Shown here: positions 47,719 to 59,665 of the stretch, piece after piece | Position numbering within the stretch: position 1 is the first letter of the stretch | How the letters are laid out: every line of letters starts with the position of its first letter | The notes under the pieces: generated by a model | Databases searched by the model: none | Told to the model about the DNA's origin: nothing | The model's input: only the letters and a program-made list of their open reading frames with translations | Position numbers and translations under genes: made by a program | Origin: Ottelia alismoides | Taxonomy: Eukaryota; Streptophyta; Magnoliopsida; Alismatales; Hydrocharitaceae | DNA: 64,000 nucleotides | Reading direction: 5' to 3' | NCBI GenBank assembly: GCA_037367405.1 | Contig: JAZKJV010002623.1 | Span: forward strand, 434,001 to 498,000

Positions 47719-49010
47719 ATGGCTCCCTAGAGACGATATAAAGGACCAACTTTGGATGAGGCAGTGGAGCAGAATGAGGTCAACAATCGGTTTCTAGCAT
47801 TCATCCAAGCCATTCAGCAACAGTTGACAGACCAAGCTCTTGCCTAAGTCGTGTTCAGAGAAATGCTTAATATTCTGAGGATGGATAGAGAAATCTGAGG
47901 AGGAGAGGAAGAGGAACATCATGCCGGGAATGATGATGACCATCCTGCAGGAACCCATGAAGGTGAGGAGAGAGTTGGGTAACCCAAACCAACTCTGAAG
48001 GAGGCATGCAACCATGACACTGGCCAAGTTACTGAGTGGATTAGAATACCTATGATGTCCAAATATTTTGAATTGAAATAATCATTTCTTCCTCTCTTGC
48101 CGATCTTCCATGGCAACACCGACGAGGAGCCATACATTTACATGCAACAATTTAACAGAATTTGTATCACAATGCACTATCCCAACAATCCTTTGGTGGT
48201 AGTAAATATGATCACCTTCCCTTTTAGCCTTCAGGATATGGCATTGTACTGGGTCAAAGACCTTGGAAAGGTAGTGACGATATGGGAAGAGCTCAAGTCC
48301 GCCTTCATGCATAAATACTATCTCTCGGGCCATCTGAACCAAATGCGAGCATTGATCCCCCAACTTCTCCCAAATGTCCCATGAAGCGTGAGAAAGATTT
48401 AACGATCTCATGGAGAAGTGCCCCCATCACGAACTGCTGAAGACCAGCATGGTCCAGAACTTCTTCGAAGGCTTGCACCAAAAAAGATAATGGCACATAG
48501 ATGTCGTGTGCGGAGGATCGCATTTTAACAAGGATGAAGACGTCGTATGTCATATCTTCGAGGAGATGGCTGAGCGCTCAGCCACCTTATCTTCGTCTCA
48601 GGTATTTCAAAAAGCCCCGTCGATACCACACAAGCCTATAAATACAGCATCACACCATGAAAAAGAAAGAGAAATGAGTTCCAACCTCAGCATTATTGGG
48701 GACCATCTCTCTAAAGTTGATATCACTGAAAAATGATCACAAGAGCTTGACAATTTACAACTTATCGAACAGAGAACCAAATCACTAGACAAGCTCAATT
48801 AGATTTCCATGAATATTGAGATTCTGATGAGCACTATCCATGCCTGCCGGTCTTTGAAGGAGCCAGTCGAGCATTCTGCCAAACTGAAGGAGTCATCCCA
48901 TCAGCAGAATCAAGGACCTCTCAGTCAGTTCAGCATGTGTATTACGTGTAAACACTCAACCAAGGATCATCATTTCCACAACAGTAGATGGTGGTGTATC
49001 ATTTAGAGCC
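47719..49010 (+). pseudogene. B gag, Athila/TAT-type Ty3/Gypsy
   Basis: The start ATG (47719) is followed after three codons by TAG; an N-terminal relic (GPTLDEAVEQNEV) continues. The best segment, 48080-48384, reads LLPIFHGNTDEEPYIYMQQF, then FPFSLQDMALYWVKDL and ELKSAFMHKYY: the Retrotrans_gag core of Athila-like elements. After a frame change, RFNDLMEKCPHHELLKTSMV (about 48394-48453) continues the same domain, followed by a GGSHFNKDEDVV block at 48511 onward. A weak CxxC..H zinc-like segment lies near 48930-49000. Several stops make it non-functional. Confidence 0.85.
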
Positions 49011-50188
49011 CCATGCTTCCACATATTCAAGAGGCGAATGCCATGTAGGTCAATGAACAAGCTTTGACCCATCATGGAGGACAACCTCAGGGTCTGAGCA
49101 CAACTATTCAGACCTTTCATTCCTCAGTAGAGTTGACAGAACTTCAAACATCAACAATCCCACCAGTCTCCGCACCAAGGAAACAACTAGAAACCACAAC
49201 ATAAGTACTAATAGCCAACACATCACCAATCATACCATCAACAGTAGCCGGTTGCTCAATATCAAAACCACTTCTCTTTTCCTCAATACCAACAAAAATA
49301 ATATCATCAACTTTAGTACTACCAACAGCAGTCGCAGTACCATCAGCCTCAGCTCCCACCTATTAGAGAATCTTCAAAGGCCGCTTCATTGGATCATGCC
49401 TTGGAATGCTTGGCTCAGTTGATAAAGAACATGAATGAGATGATCCAGAAGATTAACAACCTCACTATCGCAAAAACAATTATGCCAGCATAGGTTGAGG
49501 CAAACTCCAACAACTTCTGGTGAAAGGAGCATGTAGACCATAGTGCAATACCACCTCCTGAGTCAAGTATTAATTCTTTTATGTTATCTAATGTTATTAA
49601 TCTCAGATACAGTAGAACATTATACCCGACTGCTTTAACCAAAGGGAAAGGTCAAGCTCCTGTGGGCGAGTCTTCATCACCATCAGCTGAGTCGGAGTTG
49701 AAGTCTGGATCAGATGAGGAAGGAGGAGCAATGCCACCATCACTAAAAAGACAAAAAATGAATAAAATCAAAGAAAACCAAGCAGTAATAGCCAACTGTA
49801 TCGATGTAGCAAAGGAGAAGCCAATACCTATAGCTGAGCCCATGCAAGCCGACACGACTGAATTTTTTGCTTTTGTTTTACCTTCTGCTTTGGATGATTA
49901 TACGATGCTAAATCATCTGTGTGTACATAAGAACATTTTTTGCATGAAAAATGGGATTTTTGGTGATATTCACATTCCATTTCCAGATTCTTTGAAAGTA
50001 AAAATCGTAAAAATTAAAAATAATGTTGTCTGATCCCAACATTGTAGAACTATTGCAAAACATTATGCTGAAGATGCCATTGCTCAAAACAATGGAGTAC
50101 ATGCCTGTAATGAAGAAAGGACTAAACTAGGCACACACAACAAAGCATCACAATCATTAACGCGAGAAACCTGTAAAGCACATATTGA
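49011..50188 (+). other. B gag-protease spacer, decayed
   Basis: No domain assigned. A 150-aa plus-strand frame at 49581-50033 is open but without recognisable motif; it may be a relic of the variable linker between gag and protease. Confidence 0.4.
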
Positions 50189-50515
50189 TTGTGATAATCG
50201 TTCATGCTATCAGCAACTTCCCGACAAAAAAAGGACACCGGAGCGCCTCTCATCAGATGTGAGATGTTTAACCAAGAGTTCGAAAGAATACTTCTTGACA
50301 TCGAATCATCCATCAATATGATACCTAAGTCACTGCTCAAAGAGTTTGGGTTAGGACTGCTTAAATCTACAAGAATGATTCTGCGGTTTGCAGAGACATC
50401 GGTAAAGCGACCAAGGAGAATTTTGGAGGATGTCATTGTTAAAATTCAAGGGATGCAGTTCCTTGTGGATTTCATTGTCCTTGATAATGGACATTTCAAC
50501 ACCCCTTGTCAATTG
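50189..50515 (+). pseudogene. B aspartic protease relic, disrupted by a foldback element
   Basis: Frame 50204-50518 reads KKDTGAPLIRCEMF, then LLDIESSINMIPKSLL, FGLGLLKSTRMILRFA and VDFIVLDNGHF. This is the Gypsy retropepsin layout (active-site loop, second strand, flap and ending VDFxVLD). The catalytic Asp is present, but the D-(T/L)-G-A signature has become DIESS, losing the Gly. The frame is cut at about 50515 by the inverted-repeat element. RT, RNase H and integrase were not found beyond it. Confidence 0.8.
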
Positions 50516-50652
50516 TAACGACCTAGTCTTAGATCATCGGTCCGTTATCGAGGATAACTAACCCTGACATCTTGTTAGGTTCAGACCTGAATGGATCCAT
50601 TGACAACTACTCAAAATGCTTAAGCCCAAGTTGTCAAGTAGTAATCCTCACT

Positions 50653-50696
50653 ACTTATAAACCACAAGCACACTTTGTGAGTTTTAGATGTGGCAC
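50653..50696 (-). promoter_or_regulatory. snRNA-promoter-like USE and TATA, left arm
   Basis: Mirror image of the right-arm motif on the minus strand: GTGCCACATC (50687-50696, one mismatch) and TTATAAGT (50653-50660). It points leftwards, out of the element. Confidence 0.45.
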
Positions 50697-50893
50697 TACG
50701 TTTTGGGGGTATGGGTGTTACAACCTCCTCCACTTATATTTGTAGCGTCCTCATTGCGACATGGTCTATCACTTATTCCCAGAGACAGTGGCGGTTGCAT
50801 GCTCTGGGTAGCCATTTCCTCCTATCCCTTTGCATGGGTGTCTCCACCTCTCAGGTAGGCCTTTCTACTATTAGAGGGAAATTGTCTCTGATG

Positions 50894-50992
50894 CCATTTC
50901 TCGATTTATGTGTGTCATCCTTGTGCAGGGGCCATGCTAGTCTTCTTTTTATCGTTCCAATTTTATCAGATGTCTCCAATGTTGACGGGGAC
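50894..50992 (-). ncRNA. U6: U6 spliceosomal snRNA-derived sequence (pseudogene)
   Basis: The minus strand reads GTCCC at 50992 and continues GACATCTGATAAAATTGGAA, then ATGGCCCCTGCACAAGGATG, ACACACATAAATCGAGAAA and TGG. These are the highly conserved core and 3' part of plant U6. Departures from the usual plant U6: a ~10-base alteration in the 5' stem-loop, an altered segment where ACGATACAGAGAAG is normal, and a missing T-run terminator. No promoter lies upstream in the correct orientation. U6-derived, almost certainly not a working gene. Confidence 0.85.
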
Positions 50993-51184
50993 ATTACAAA
51001 TGGTATCGGAGCCAATTTCCCTCTGATAGTGGAAAGGGATATTTGAGAGGTGGAGCCATTTCTATAAAGAGATAGGAGGATTTGGCTACCTGGAGCGTAC
51101 AACCGCCATTGTAATGGGCCACGCTGCAATGAGGATGCTGCAAATATAAGTGGGGGAGGTTGTAGCACCCATGCCCCAAATATA

Positions 51185-51228
51185 GTCCCACATCTAAAAC
51201 TCACAAAGTGTGAGAGTGGGTTATAAGT
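51185..51228 (+). promoter_or_regulatory. snRNA-promoter-like USE and TATA, right arm
   Basis: GTCCCACATCT (51185-51195) matches the plant snRNA upstream sequence element RTCCCACATCG, and TTATAAGT (51221-51228) lies 25 bp further, the spacing known for Pol III-type plant snRNA promoters. It points rightwards, out of the element. Confidence 0.5.
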
Positions 51229-51375
51229 GGTGGGGATTAATACTTGATAACTTGGGCTTAAACATTTTGGGTGGTTGTTAACGGGTCCATTTAGGTCCGA
51301 ACCCAACTAGTTGTTAAGGTCAGCTGTCCTTGATAACGGACAGGGAAACTAAGCCCGGGACGTTACAATTGACAA

Positions 51376-52317
51376 CCTCACCCTTCCATATCCCTCTGCA
51401 ACCTTGGTCAAAGGTCCATTTGATATTTAAGCAACTTAAATCTCATTAAAAAAAGAACCGAATTTTTGCTCATTAAGATAACATAGCAAATTAACTCAGA
51501 TTTAAGTGAGATTTGAATGATATGTGGAACAGTAGTAGAATATATAATACATAAGGTTGGATTTACAAAATGAAAATCACAAAGAAAAGGAGAATCATAG
51601 CACCTCTGCGGTAAAACCCATTACAACGGAGGATAGTTTCCATATCTCCAACATTATCCTATGAAGTAGCATCCTCTTCCCATCTTCTATCTTTTGCAAA
51701 CACACAAACAACGAAACCCAATCCGGCCCCTTGCAACTTGAATGCCATCAAGCCCTCTCTTCTTCACTCTCGTTACCTCCATTATTTCCTTTCACACTAA
51801 GATCCATTCACGTCCAAACCCCCTATCAGCATGCAACCGTTAACATTCAACCCTATTCCTACATTAAATCCAAAGACTTCACTAGACCCATGCCTTTGGA
51901 AACATCATCCTCTGCACCATTCGAGTATCATATCTTCTCCCTCATCCTTATATGTTCACTCTATGCAGAAAGCTAACAATATCAAACTGCCAAGACCCAT
52001 CTCGCCACCTTATCTCATATTCCACCACTAGATCTAACTCCATACCCATCAACCACCCTCTACAAAACCATCTTCAACCAAGTCCTAGCTACCTCCTTCC
52101 ATCATTTTTATATACATTATCGTCAATTGAGCACGCGACCATGCCTGAACATTGTCCCCTTATCTTCTATCATGACTAAAACCAAATCCATAACCCACTT
52201 GCGACCATGTTCCTACAGAAACACCTTCATCTCACAACAAACAATTCATTCACCATTTTGCTCATTTATCTCCAGCCCCCAGATCATCTTGTGAGGATGA
52301 CATCCTCCAGAATCGAA
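51376..52317. other. Unassigned sequence between the foldback and array H
   Basis: No domain. C-rich short frames on the plus strand (51731-52179) overlap one another and look fortuitous. It may be decayed B sequence. The last bases before the array are TCGAA. Confidence 0.35.
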
Positions 52318-53221
52318 TGAAGAAACAAATAGGTGATCTTGCATAGAAACACTCTATAACATGGTCGATTTGGCAAAGAAAGAAGAAATATGAATAAAAT
52401 AACAGAGGCAAGATTAATAAAATTGAGTGAATGTTCTCCTCTTCTTGATGCACTTTGCAGAGTACAAACAACTCAATATATAGTATAGTGGATGGAAAAA
52501 ATAGAACATTGTTGGTTGCACTCGACTCGGCTTCCATGCACATCTATCCACATTGTTGGACTCAAATGCATGGAAACATTCAACAAATGAAAATAGTATG
52601 CATGAAAATAGGATCACAATTGATCCATCAAGACTTGGTTGCATGCAACTCCGTCGAGCATGCACAACCACACACATACTCGAGTCACATTCCACGATTA
52701 GATCCAACATGCACCCCCCTAATCTTGATGTGGCCCAAGCCCACGAACATGCAGCAATTCCCTCGACATATTCCATTGCTTCGACATCTATGCTTGAAAA
52801 CGTGTTGTTCATCCTACTAGCATACTGATCCAAACTCTTTGCCTACTGCATATGCATGGCATCGAAGTCCCTCTTCAATGTGTGTACTCTTGATGCGAAC
52901 TGTACCAACGAACCTCCTTTTGGGGCACTCCCAAACATCCTTTGTCATTTTCTTGCTTGCCATCTACATCAGGAGATCTTATGGGAGAGCTTGGAGAAGA
53001 TGCGATCTCAGCTTCTCGTCCTTCTTTGCATCGACGACAACATCGATCGTCAGTTCGACTGCTTCCCATATGCCTTGATCTTCCATCATGGCTTGCACCC
53101 TGATCACCCTTGTCATCTTATGGGAATAACCATTTGCTAATTTCCCGTACTGCCTCACCTTGGGGCACGATCGACATTGAATCGACAGGTATTGTAATGC
53201 ACCTGACGCTCTGATACCAAA
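52318..53221 (-). repeat. H unit 1 (left terminal unit)
   Basis: LTR 52318-52709; internal 52710-53221; PBS GCTCTGATACCA on plus at 53208-53219, perfect. The array ends here with an LTR abutting non-repeat sequence at TCGAA. One minus-strand frame (52414-52833) runs without stop from the gag C-terminal part through the purine tract about 98 codons into the LTR. Confidence 0.9.
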
Positions 53222-54143
53222 TGAGAACACAAACATGTGATCTCATGCACAAGCTCTCTATAACATGGTTGATTCACCAAAGAAAGAAGAATATTAATAA
53301 AATAACAGATACAAGAGGGGAGTGAATGTTCTCTTTTTAATGCACTTTATAGAGTACAAATAACTCACTATATAGCACTAGTGGATGGATGAAAATAGAG
53401 CATTGTATGTTGCACTCGAGTCAACTTCCATGTACAACCATTCACATGGTTGGAATCAAATGCATGCAAACATTCAACAAATGAAAATTGTATGCATGAA
53501 AATAGGATCACAACTAATTTAGTAGACTTGGTCGCATGCTACTCGATCGAGCATGCACAACCACATACGTAATTGAGTCACATTACACAATTAGATCCAA
53601 CATACTCCCCCTAATCTTGATGTGGCACAAGGTCATGGACACACAACAAGTCCCTTTATATCTTCAATTACTTTGGCATCTACGCCTGACAAGATGTTGT
53701 TTAGGTTACGAACGTACTAGTCCAAAGTCTCTATCTTCGGCATACGCAGGGCATCGAAATCACTCTTCAACATTTGTAGTTGTACACTCTTGACGTGAGT
53801 TGCACCATGAACCTCAATTTGAGGTAGTACCAAACATCCTTTGTTGTTTTCTTGCTTTCCACCTGCATCAGGAGATCTCTAGGGAGAGCTTGAAAAATCT
53901 GCGACCTCGCCTTCTTGTCCTTCTTCGCATCAATGACCGCACCGATAGCTGGTTCGACTGCTTCCCATATGTCTTGATCTTCCGTCATGACTTGAACCCT
54001 ATTCACCCAACTGGTGTAATTTGTCACCGTCGGCTGTAGGTATTAGAATAACCCTCTGATCGTTTCTTATGTCACCTCACCTTGGGCCATGATCAACAAT
54101 GAATATACATGTATTGGAATGCACCGATCACTCTGATACCAAA
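53222..54143 (-). repeat. H unit 2
   Basis: LTR 53222-53602; internal 53603-54143; PBS 54130-54141 with one mismatch. The gag frame 53767-54027 (86 aa) shows TNYTSWVNRVQVM, DIWEAVEP, DAKKDKKARS and LPRDLLMQVESKKTTKDVW: the N-terminal half of the Copia gag domain. Confidence 0.9.
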
Positions 54144-55074
54144 TGAAGACACAAACATGTGATATCACACACAAGATCTCTATAAAATGATTCAACAAAG
54201 AAAGAAGAAATAGGAATAAAATAACGAAGGAAAGACTAATAAATTGGAACGAATGTTCTCCTCTTATTGATGCACTTTGCACAATACAAAACAACACAAT
54301 ATATAGTACTAGTGGATGGATAAAAATATAGCATCGTCTGTTGCACTCGACTCGACTTCCATGCATACCTATCCATGTGGTTGGACTCAAACGCATGCAA
54401 ACAATAGCCAAATAAAAATAGTATGCACGAAAATAGGATCACAATTAATCCATCAAGACTTGGTTGCATGCAACTCCATCGAGCATGCACAACCACACAT
54501 GTACTCGGGTCACGTTCCACAATTAGATCCAACATACTTTTCCCAAATCTTGATGTGGACCAAGGTCACGAGCACCCAGCAAGTCCATCGACATCTTCCA
54601 TTGCTTCGACATCTACGTCTGACAACATGTTGTTCATCCTGCCAGTGTACAGGTCCAAAGTATATGTGTCCTGCATATGCATGGCATCGAAGTTACTCTT
54701 TAACATTTGTAGTCGTACCCTCTTGATGTGAGCCATGCCAACAAACCTCATTTTGAGATAGTCCCAAACATTGTTTGTTGTTTTCTTTCCTACCACCTGC
54801 ATCAGGAGATCTTCTAGGAGAGCTCAAAGAATATGCGACCTCGACTTCTTGTCCTTCGCATCGTCGACCACATCGGTCGCCAGTTTGATTGCTTCCCATA
54901 TACCTTAATCTTTCGTCATGGCTTTCACCCTGATCACCCAAGTGGTATAATTTGTCACCGTTAGACGTGGGTATTGGAATAACCCTCTGCTTATTTCTCG
55001 TGTCGCCTCACCTTGGGGCATAATCAACATTTAATCGACATGTATTGAAATGCACATGGTGCTCTGATACCAAA
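54144..55074 (-). repeat. H unit 3
   Basis: LTR 54144-54534; internal 54535-55074; PBS 55061-55072 perfect. Gag frame 54566-54802 covers the second half of the domain (LKSNFDAMHMQD). A separate 99-aa frame (54236-54535) occupies most of the LTR, starting with an ATG that spans the purine tract/LTR junction. Confidence 0.9.
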
Positions 55075-55986
55075 TGAAGGTACAAACATGTGATCTCATG
55101 CACAAGCTCTCTATACGTGGTTGATTCGACAAAGAAAGAAGAAATATGAATAAAATAATGGAGGCAAGTGTAATAAAATGGAGTGAATGTTGTCTTCTTG
55201 ATATACTTTGCAGAGTACAAACAACTCAATATATAGTACTAGTGGATGGATAAAAATAGAGCACCGTCAGTTGACTCGACTCGACTTCCATGCATAGCCA
55301 TCGTTGTGGTTGGACACAAATGCATGCAAAAATTTAACAAATGAAAATAGTTTGCATGAAAATATCACCATTGATCCATCAAGACTTGGTTGCATGCAAC
55401 TCCATTGAGCATGCACAACCAGACGCGTACTCAGGTCACATTCCATGATTATATCAAACATACTCTCCCCTAATCTTGATGTGGCCCATGGTCACGAACT
55501 CCCAGCAAGTCCCTTGACATCTTCCATTGCTTCGGCATGTATGCCTGACAACATGTTGTTCGGCCAGCTAGCGTACGGGTCCAAAGTATGCCTCATGCAT
55601 ACGCTTGGCGTCGAAGTCATTCTTCAACGTTTGTAGTTGTGCGATCTAGACATGAGTTGTGCCAATGAACCTCATTTTGAGGCAGTTCCAAACATACTTT
55701 GATGTTTTGTTGCTTGCGACCTGCAATAAGAGATCTTGCGGGAGATCTTGGAGAAAATGCGACCTTGTCTTCTTGTCCTTTGCATCGACAACCACATCTG
55801 TTGCTGATTCGGTTGCTTCCCATATGCATTGATCTTCCATCATGGTTCACCCAACTGGTGTAGCTTGTTGCTATCAGCTGTGGGTATATGATAACTCTCC
55901 GTTGATTCCCTACGCCACCTCACCTTGGGGCACGATTGACACTGAATCGACATGTATTGGAATGCACATGGCGCTCTGATACCAAA
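55075..55986 (-). repeat. H unit 4
   Basis: LTR 55075-55460; internal 55461-55986; PBS 55973-55984 perfect. Gag frame 55646-55843 (65 aa) has ATDVVVDAKDKKTRS and DLLLQVASNKT. LTR frame at 55267-55461. Confidence 0.9.
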
Positions 55987-56899
55987 TGAAGATAAAAATA
56001 TGCGATCTCATGCACAAACTCTCTATAACATGATAGATTTAACAAAGAAAGAAGAAATAGGAAAAAAGAGAAAGAGTTATAAAATGGAGTGAATGTTCTC
56101 TTCTAGACGCACTTTGCAGAGTACAAACAACTTAATATATAGTACTTGTGGATGGATAAAAATAGAGCATCGTCCGTTGCACTTGACTTGACTTCCATGC
56201 ATAGCCATACACATTGTTGGACTCAAATGCATGCAAGCATTCAATAAATAAAAACAGTATGCATGAAAATAGGACCACAATTGATCCATCAAGATTTAGC
56301 TACAAGCAACTCCATCGAGCATGTACAACCACATATGTACCCAAGTCACATTCCATGATTAGATCCAACATACTCCCCCTTAAATGTGGCGCAAGGTAAC
56401 GAACATCCAACAATTCCCTCGACATCTTCCATTTCGTCGATTTCTACACCTGACAATATGATGTTCAGTCTACCAATGTATTGGTCCAAACTCTCGGCCT
56501 CCTGCATATGCACGGCATCGAAGTCACTCTTAAACATTTGTGATCGTATGCTTTTGACACGATCTATGCCTACAAACCTTATTTTTAGGCAATCCCAGAC
56601 ATATTTTGTCATTTTCTTCCTTGCCATTTCCATCAGGAGATTTTTAAGGAGAGCTTGGAGAAGATGCGATCTCACCTTCTTCGCATCAATGACCACAACG
56701 GCTGTCGGTTTGATTGCTACCAAGATGCCTTGATCTTATATCATGGCTTGCACCCTAATCACACAACTGGTGTATTTTGTCACCGTTAGCTGTGGGTAAT
56801 GGAATAATCCTCCGCTGATTTATTACACCGCCTCAGCTTGGGGCATGATCGACCTTGAATTGACATGTATTGGAATGCACCTAGCGCTATGATATCAAA
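55987..56899 (-). repeat. H unit 5
   Basis: LTR 55987-56370; internal 56371-56899; PBS 56886-56897 with two mismatches. Best-preserved gag frame of the array (56346-56723, 125 aa), from DAKKVRSHLLQALLKNLLME through RFVGIDRVKSIRSQM, FDAVHMQEAESLDQYIGRLN and beyond. Confidence 0.9.
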
Positions 56900-57797
56900 T
56901 GAAGAAACAAACAGGTGATCTCCAGCACAAGCTCTCTATAATATGGTTGATTCAACAAAGAAAGAAGAAATAGGAATATAATACCGAAGGCAAGAGTAAT
57001 AAAATGGAGTGATTGTTCTCATCTTCTTAATGCACTTTGCAGAGTACAAACAACTCAATATATAGTACTAGTGGATGGATAAAAATAGAGCATCATTCGT
57101 TGAACTCGACTGGACTTCCATGCATAGCTATCCACGTGGTTGGACTCAAATGCATGCAAACATTTAACAAATGAAAATAGTATGTATGAAAAAAGGATCA
57201 TAATGGATCCATTAAGAATTGGTTACATGAAACTCCATTGAGCATGCACAACCACACACGTACTCGGGCTACATTCGTCGATTAGATCCAACATACTCCA
57301 CCCTATTCTTGATGTGGCCCAAGGTCACGAACACCCAACAAGGCCCTCGACATCTTCCATTGCTTCGACATCTATGCCTGACAACATGTTGTTCATCCTA
57401 CTAGGATACTGGTCCAAAGTCTTTGCCTCCGACTTATGCATGGTGTCGAAGTCACTCTTCAATGTTTGCAGCCATACGCCCTTGATGCGAGCTGCACCAC
57501 CGAACCTCGTTTTGAGCCAGTCCCAAAAATCCTTTGTCGTTTACTTGCATGCCACCTACATTAGGAGATCTTCCGGGAAAGCTTGGTCAAGATGTGACAT
57601 CGCCTTCTTGTCCTTCTTCGCATCGATGACCGCATCGGTCACCGATTCGACTATTTCCCATATGCCTTTATCTTCCATCATCATCATCTATGGGTATTGG
57701 AATAATCCTCCACAGATTTCTCGTGCTTTCTTACCTTAGGGTACGGTCGATACTGAATCAACAGATTTTGGAATGCATCTAATGCTCTGATACCAAA
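56900..57797 (-). repeat. H unit 6
   Basis: LTR 56900-57293; internal 57294-57797 (504 bp, shortest); PBS 57784-57795 perfect. Closest relative is unit 8, but about 39 bp near 57680 (the TNYTSW-coding stretch) are deleted here. The right half of its LTR matches the right half of the unit 8 LTR. Confidence 0.9.
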
Positions 57798-58733
57798 TGA
57801 AGACATGAACATGTGATCTCACGCACAAGCTCTCTATAATAGGGTTTATTCGGCAAAGAAAGAAATATGAATAAAATAATAGAGGCAAGATTAATAAAAG
57901 GATGTGATTGTTCTCCTTTTCTTGATGCACTTCGTAGAGTTCAAACAACTCAATATATACTACTAGTATATGGAAAAAAAATAGAGCACCATCTGTTGCA
58001 ATCGACTTGACTACCATGCATAGCCATGCACGTGGTTGGACTCAAATGCATGCAAACATAAAACAAATAAAAATAGAATGCATGCAAATAGGGTCACAAA
58101 TGATCCATCAAGACTCGGTTGCATGAAACTCCATAGAGCATGCACAACCATACACGTACTCGGGTCACATTACACAATTAGATGCAACATACTTACCCCC
58201 ACCCCCCAATCTTGATGTGGTCCATGTTCATGAACACCCAACAAGTCCCTCACATCTTCCATTGCTTTAACATCTACGCCATACAACATGTTGTTCAGCC
58301 TACCAACATACTGGTCCAAAGTCTCTGCCTCCTGCATATGCATGGCGTCGAAGTCACTCTTCAACATTTGTAGACGTATAATCCTGATGTGAGTTATGCC
58401 TACAAAACTCGTTTTGACGTAGTCCCAAACATCCTTTGTAGTTTTTTTCCATGCCACCTACATTAGGAGATCTTCCGGGAGAGCTTAGAGAAAATGCGAC
58501 CTCACCTTCTTGTCCTTCACATCGACGACCGCCTCGATCACTGGTTCAACTACTTACCATATGCCTTGTTTCCCAACATGACTTGCATCCTGATCACCCA
58601 ACTGGTGTAGTTTGTCATCGTCAGCTGCGGGTATTGGGATAACCCTCCAATGATTTCTCATGCTGCCTCACCTTGGGGCACGATCAACATTGAATCAACA
58701 TGTATTGGAATGCCTTTGGTTCTATGAACCAAA
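57798..58733 (-). repeat. H unit 7
   Basis: LTR 57798-58189; internal 58190-58733; PBS damaged (CTATGAACC on plus). Shares this PBS lesion and many single differences with unit 9. Gag frame 58170-58457 (95 aa), with YVKTSFVGITHIRIIRLQML. Confidence 0.9.
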
Positions 58734-59665
58734 TGAAGATACAAACATGTGATCTCATATACAAGCTCTCTATAATGTGGTTGATTTGACACAGAAAGAA
58801 GAAATATTAATAAAATAACAAAGACATGAGTAATAAAATCGAGTGAATGTTCTCTTCTTGATGCACTTTGCAGAGTACAAACAACTCAATATAGTAGTAG
58901 TGGATGTATAAAAATAGAGCATCATTCGTTGAACTCGACTCAACTTCCATGCATAGCTATCCATGTGGTTGGACTCAAATACATGCAAACATTTAACAAA
59001 TGAAAATAGTATGCATGAAAAACGGATCATAATGGATCCATTAATAATTGGTTACATGAAACTCCATTGAGCATGCATAACCACACACGTACTCGGGTTA
59101 CATTCGTCGATTAGATCCAACATACTCCACCCTATTCTTGATGTGGCCCAAGGTCACGAACACCCAACAAGGCCCTCGACATCTTCCATTGCTTCAACAT
59201 CTACGCCTGACAACATGTTGTTCATCCTGCCATGATACTGGTCCAAAGTCTTTGCCTCCGACTTATGCATGGTGTCGAAGTCACTCTTCAATGTTTGTAG
59301 GCATACGCTCTTTACGTGAGCTGCACCACCGAACCTCGTTTTGAGGCAGTCCCAAAAATCCTTTGTCGTTTTCTTGCTTGCCACCTACGTCAGGAGATCT
59401 TCCGGGAAAGCTTGGTGAAGATGTGACATCGCCTTCTTGTCCTTCTTCGCATTGATGACCGCATTGGTCATCGATTCGATTGTTTCCCATATGCCTTTAT
59501 CTTCCATCATGGCTTGCATCGTAATCACCAAACTGGTGTAATTTGTCATCATCAACTATGGGTATTGGAATAATCCTCCACAGATTTCTCGTTCCTCCTT
59601 ACCTTAGGGTACGGTCGATACTGAATCAATCGATTTTGGAATGCATCTAATGCTCTGATGCCAAA
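58734..59665 (-). repeat. H unit 8 (recombinant LTR)
   Basis: LTR 58734-59122; internal 59123-59665; PBS 59652-59663 with one mismatch. The left half of the LTR matches the unit 10 LTR (CAATATAGTAGTAGTGG), the right half matches the unit 6 LTR (ATCATTCGTTGAACTCGAC); the switch is near 58900-58925. Gag frame 59154-59384. Confidence 0.9.

Larger units (their letters stand above)
50506..51375. mobile_element. Foldback element with ~380-bp inverted arms and a U6-like core
   Basis: Outermost perfect inverted repeat of 15 bp (TTGTCAATTGTAACG / CGTTACAATTGACAA at 50506-50520 and 51361-51375). The arms 50506-50899 and 50998-51375 pair imperfectly along their length (for example CCGTTATC, TTTAAGCCCAAG, ACTTTGTGAGTTTTAGATGT, CAACCTCC). 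CAATTG on each side (50510-50515, 51366-51371) could be a 6-bp TSD but is itself a palindrome. The roughly 98-bp centre is a U6-like sequence. No transposase. Inserted in the B protease. Confidence 0.85.

Noticed and set aside
50894..50992. A functional U6 snRNA gene
   Set aside because: Altered 5' stem-loop and core, no T-run terminator, and the snRNA-like promoter motifs in the arms point away from it.
51731..52179. Short overlapping frames in C-rich sequence as a gene
   Set aside because: Three frames overlap in the same place with low-complexity Ser/Pro/Leu content and no domain.
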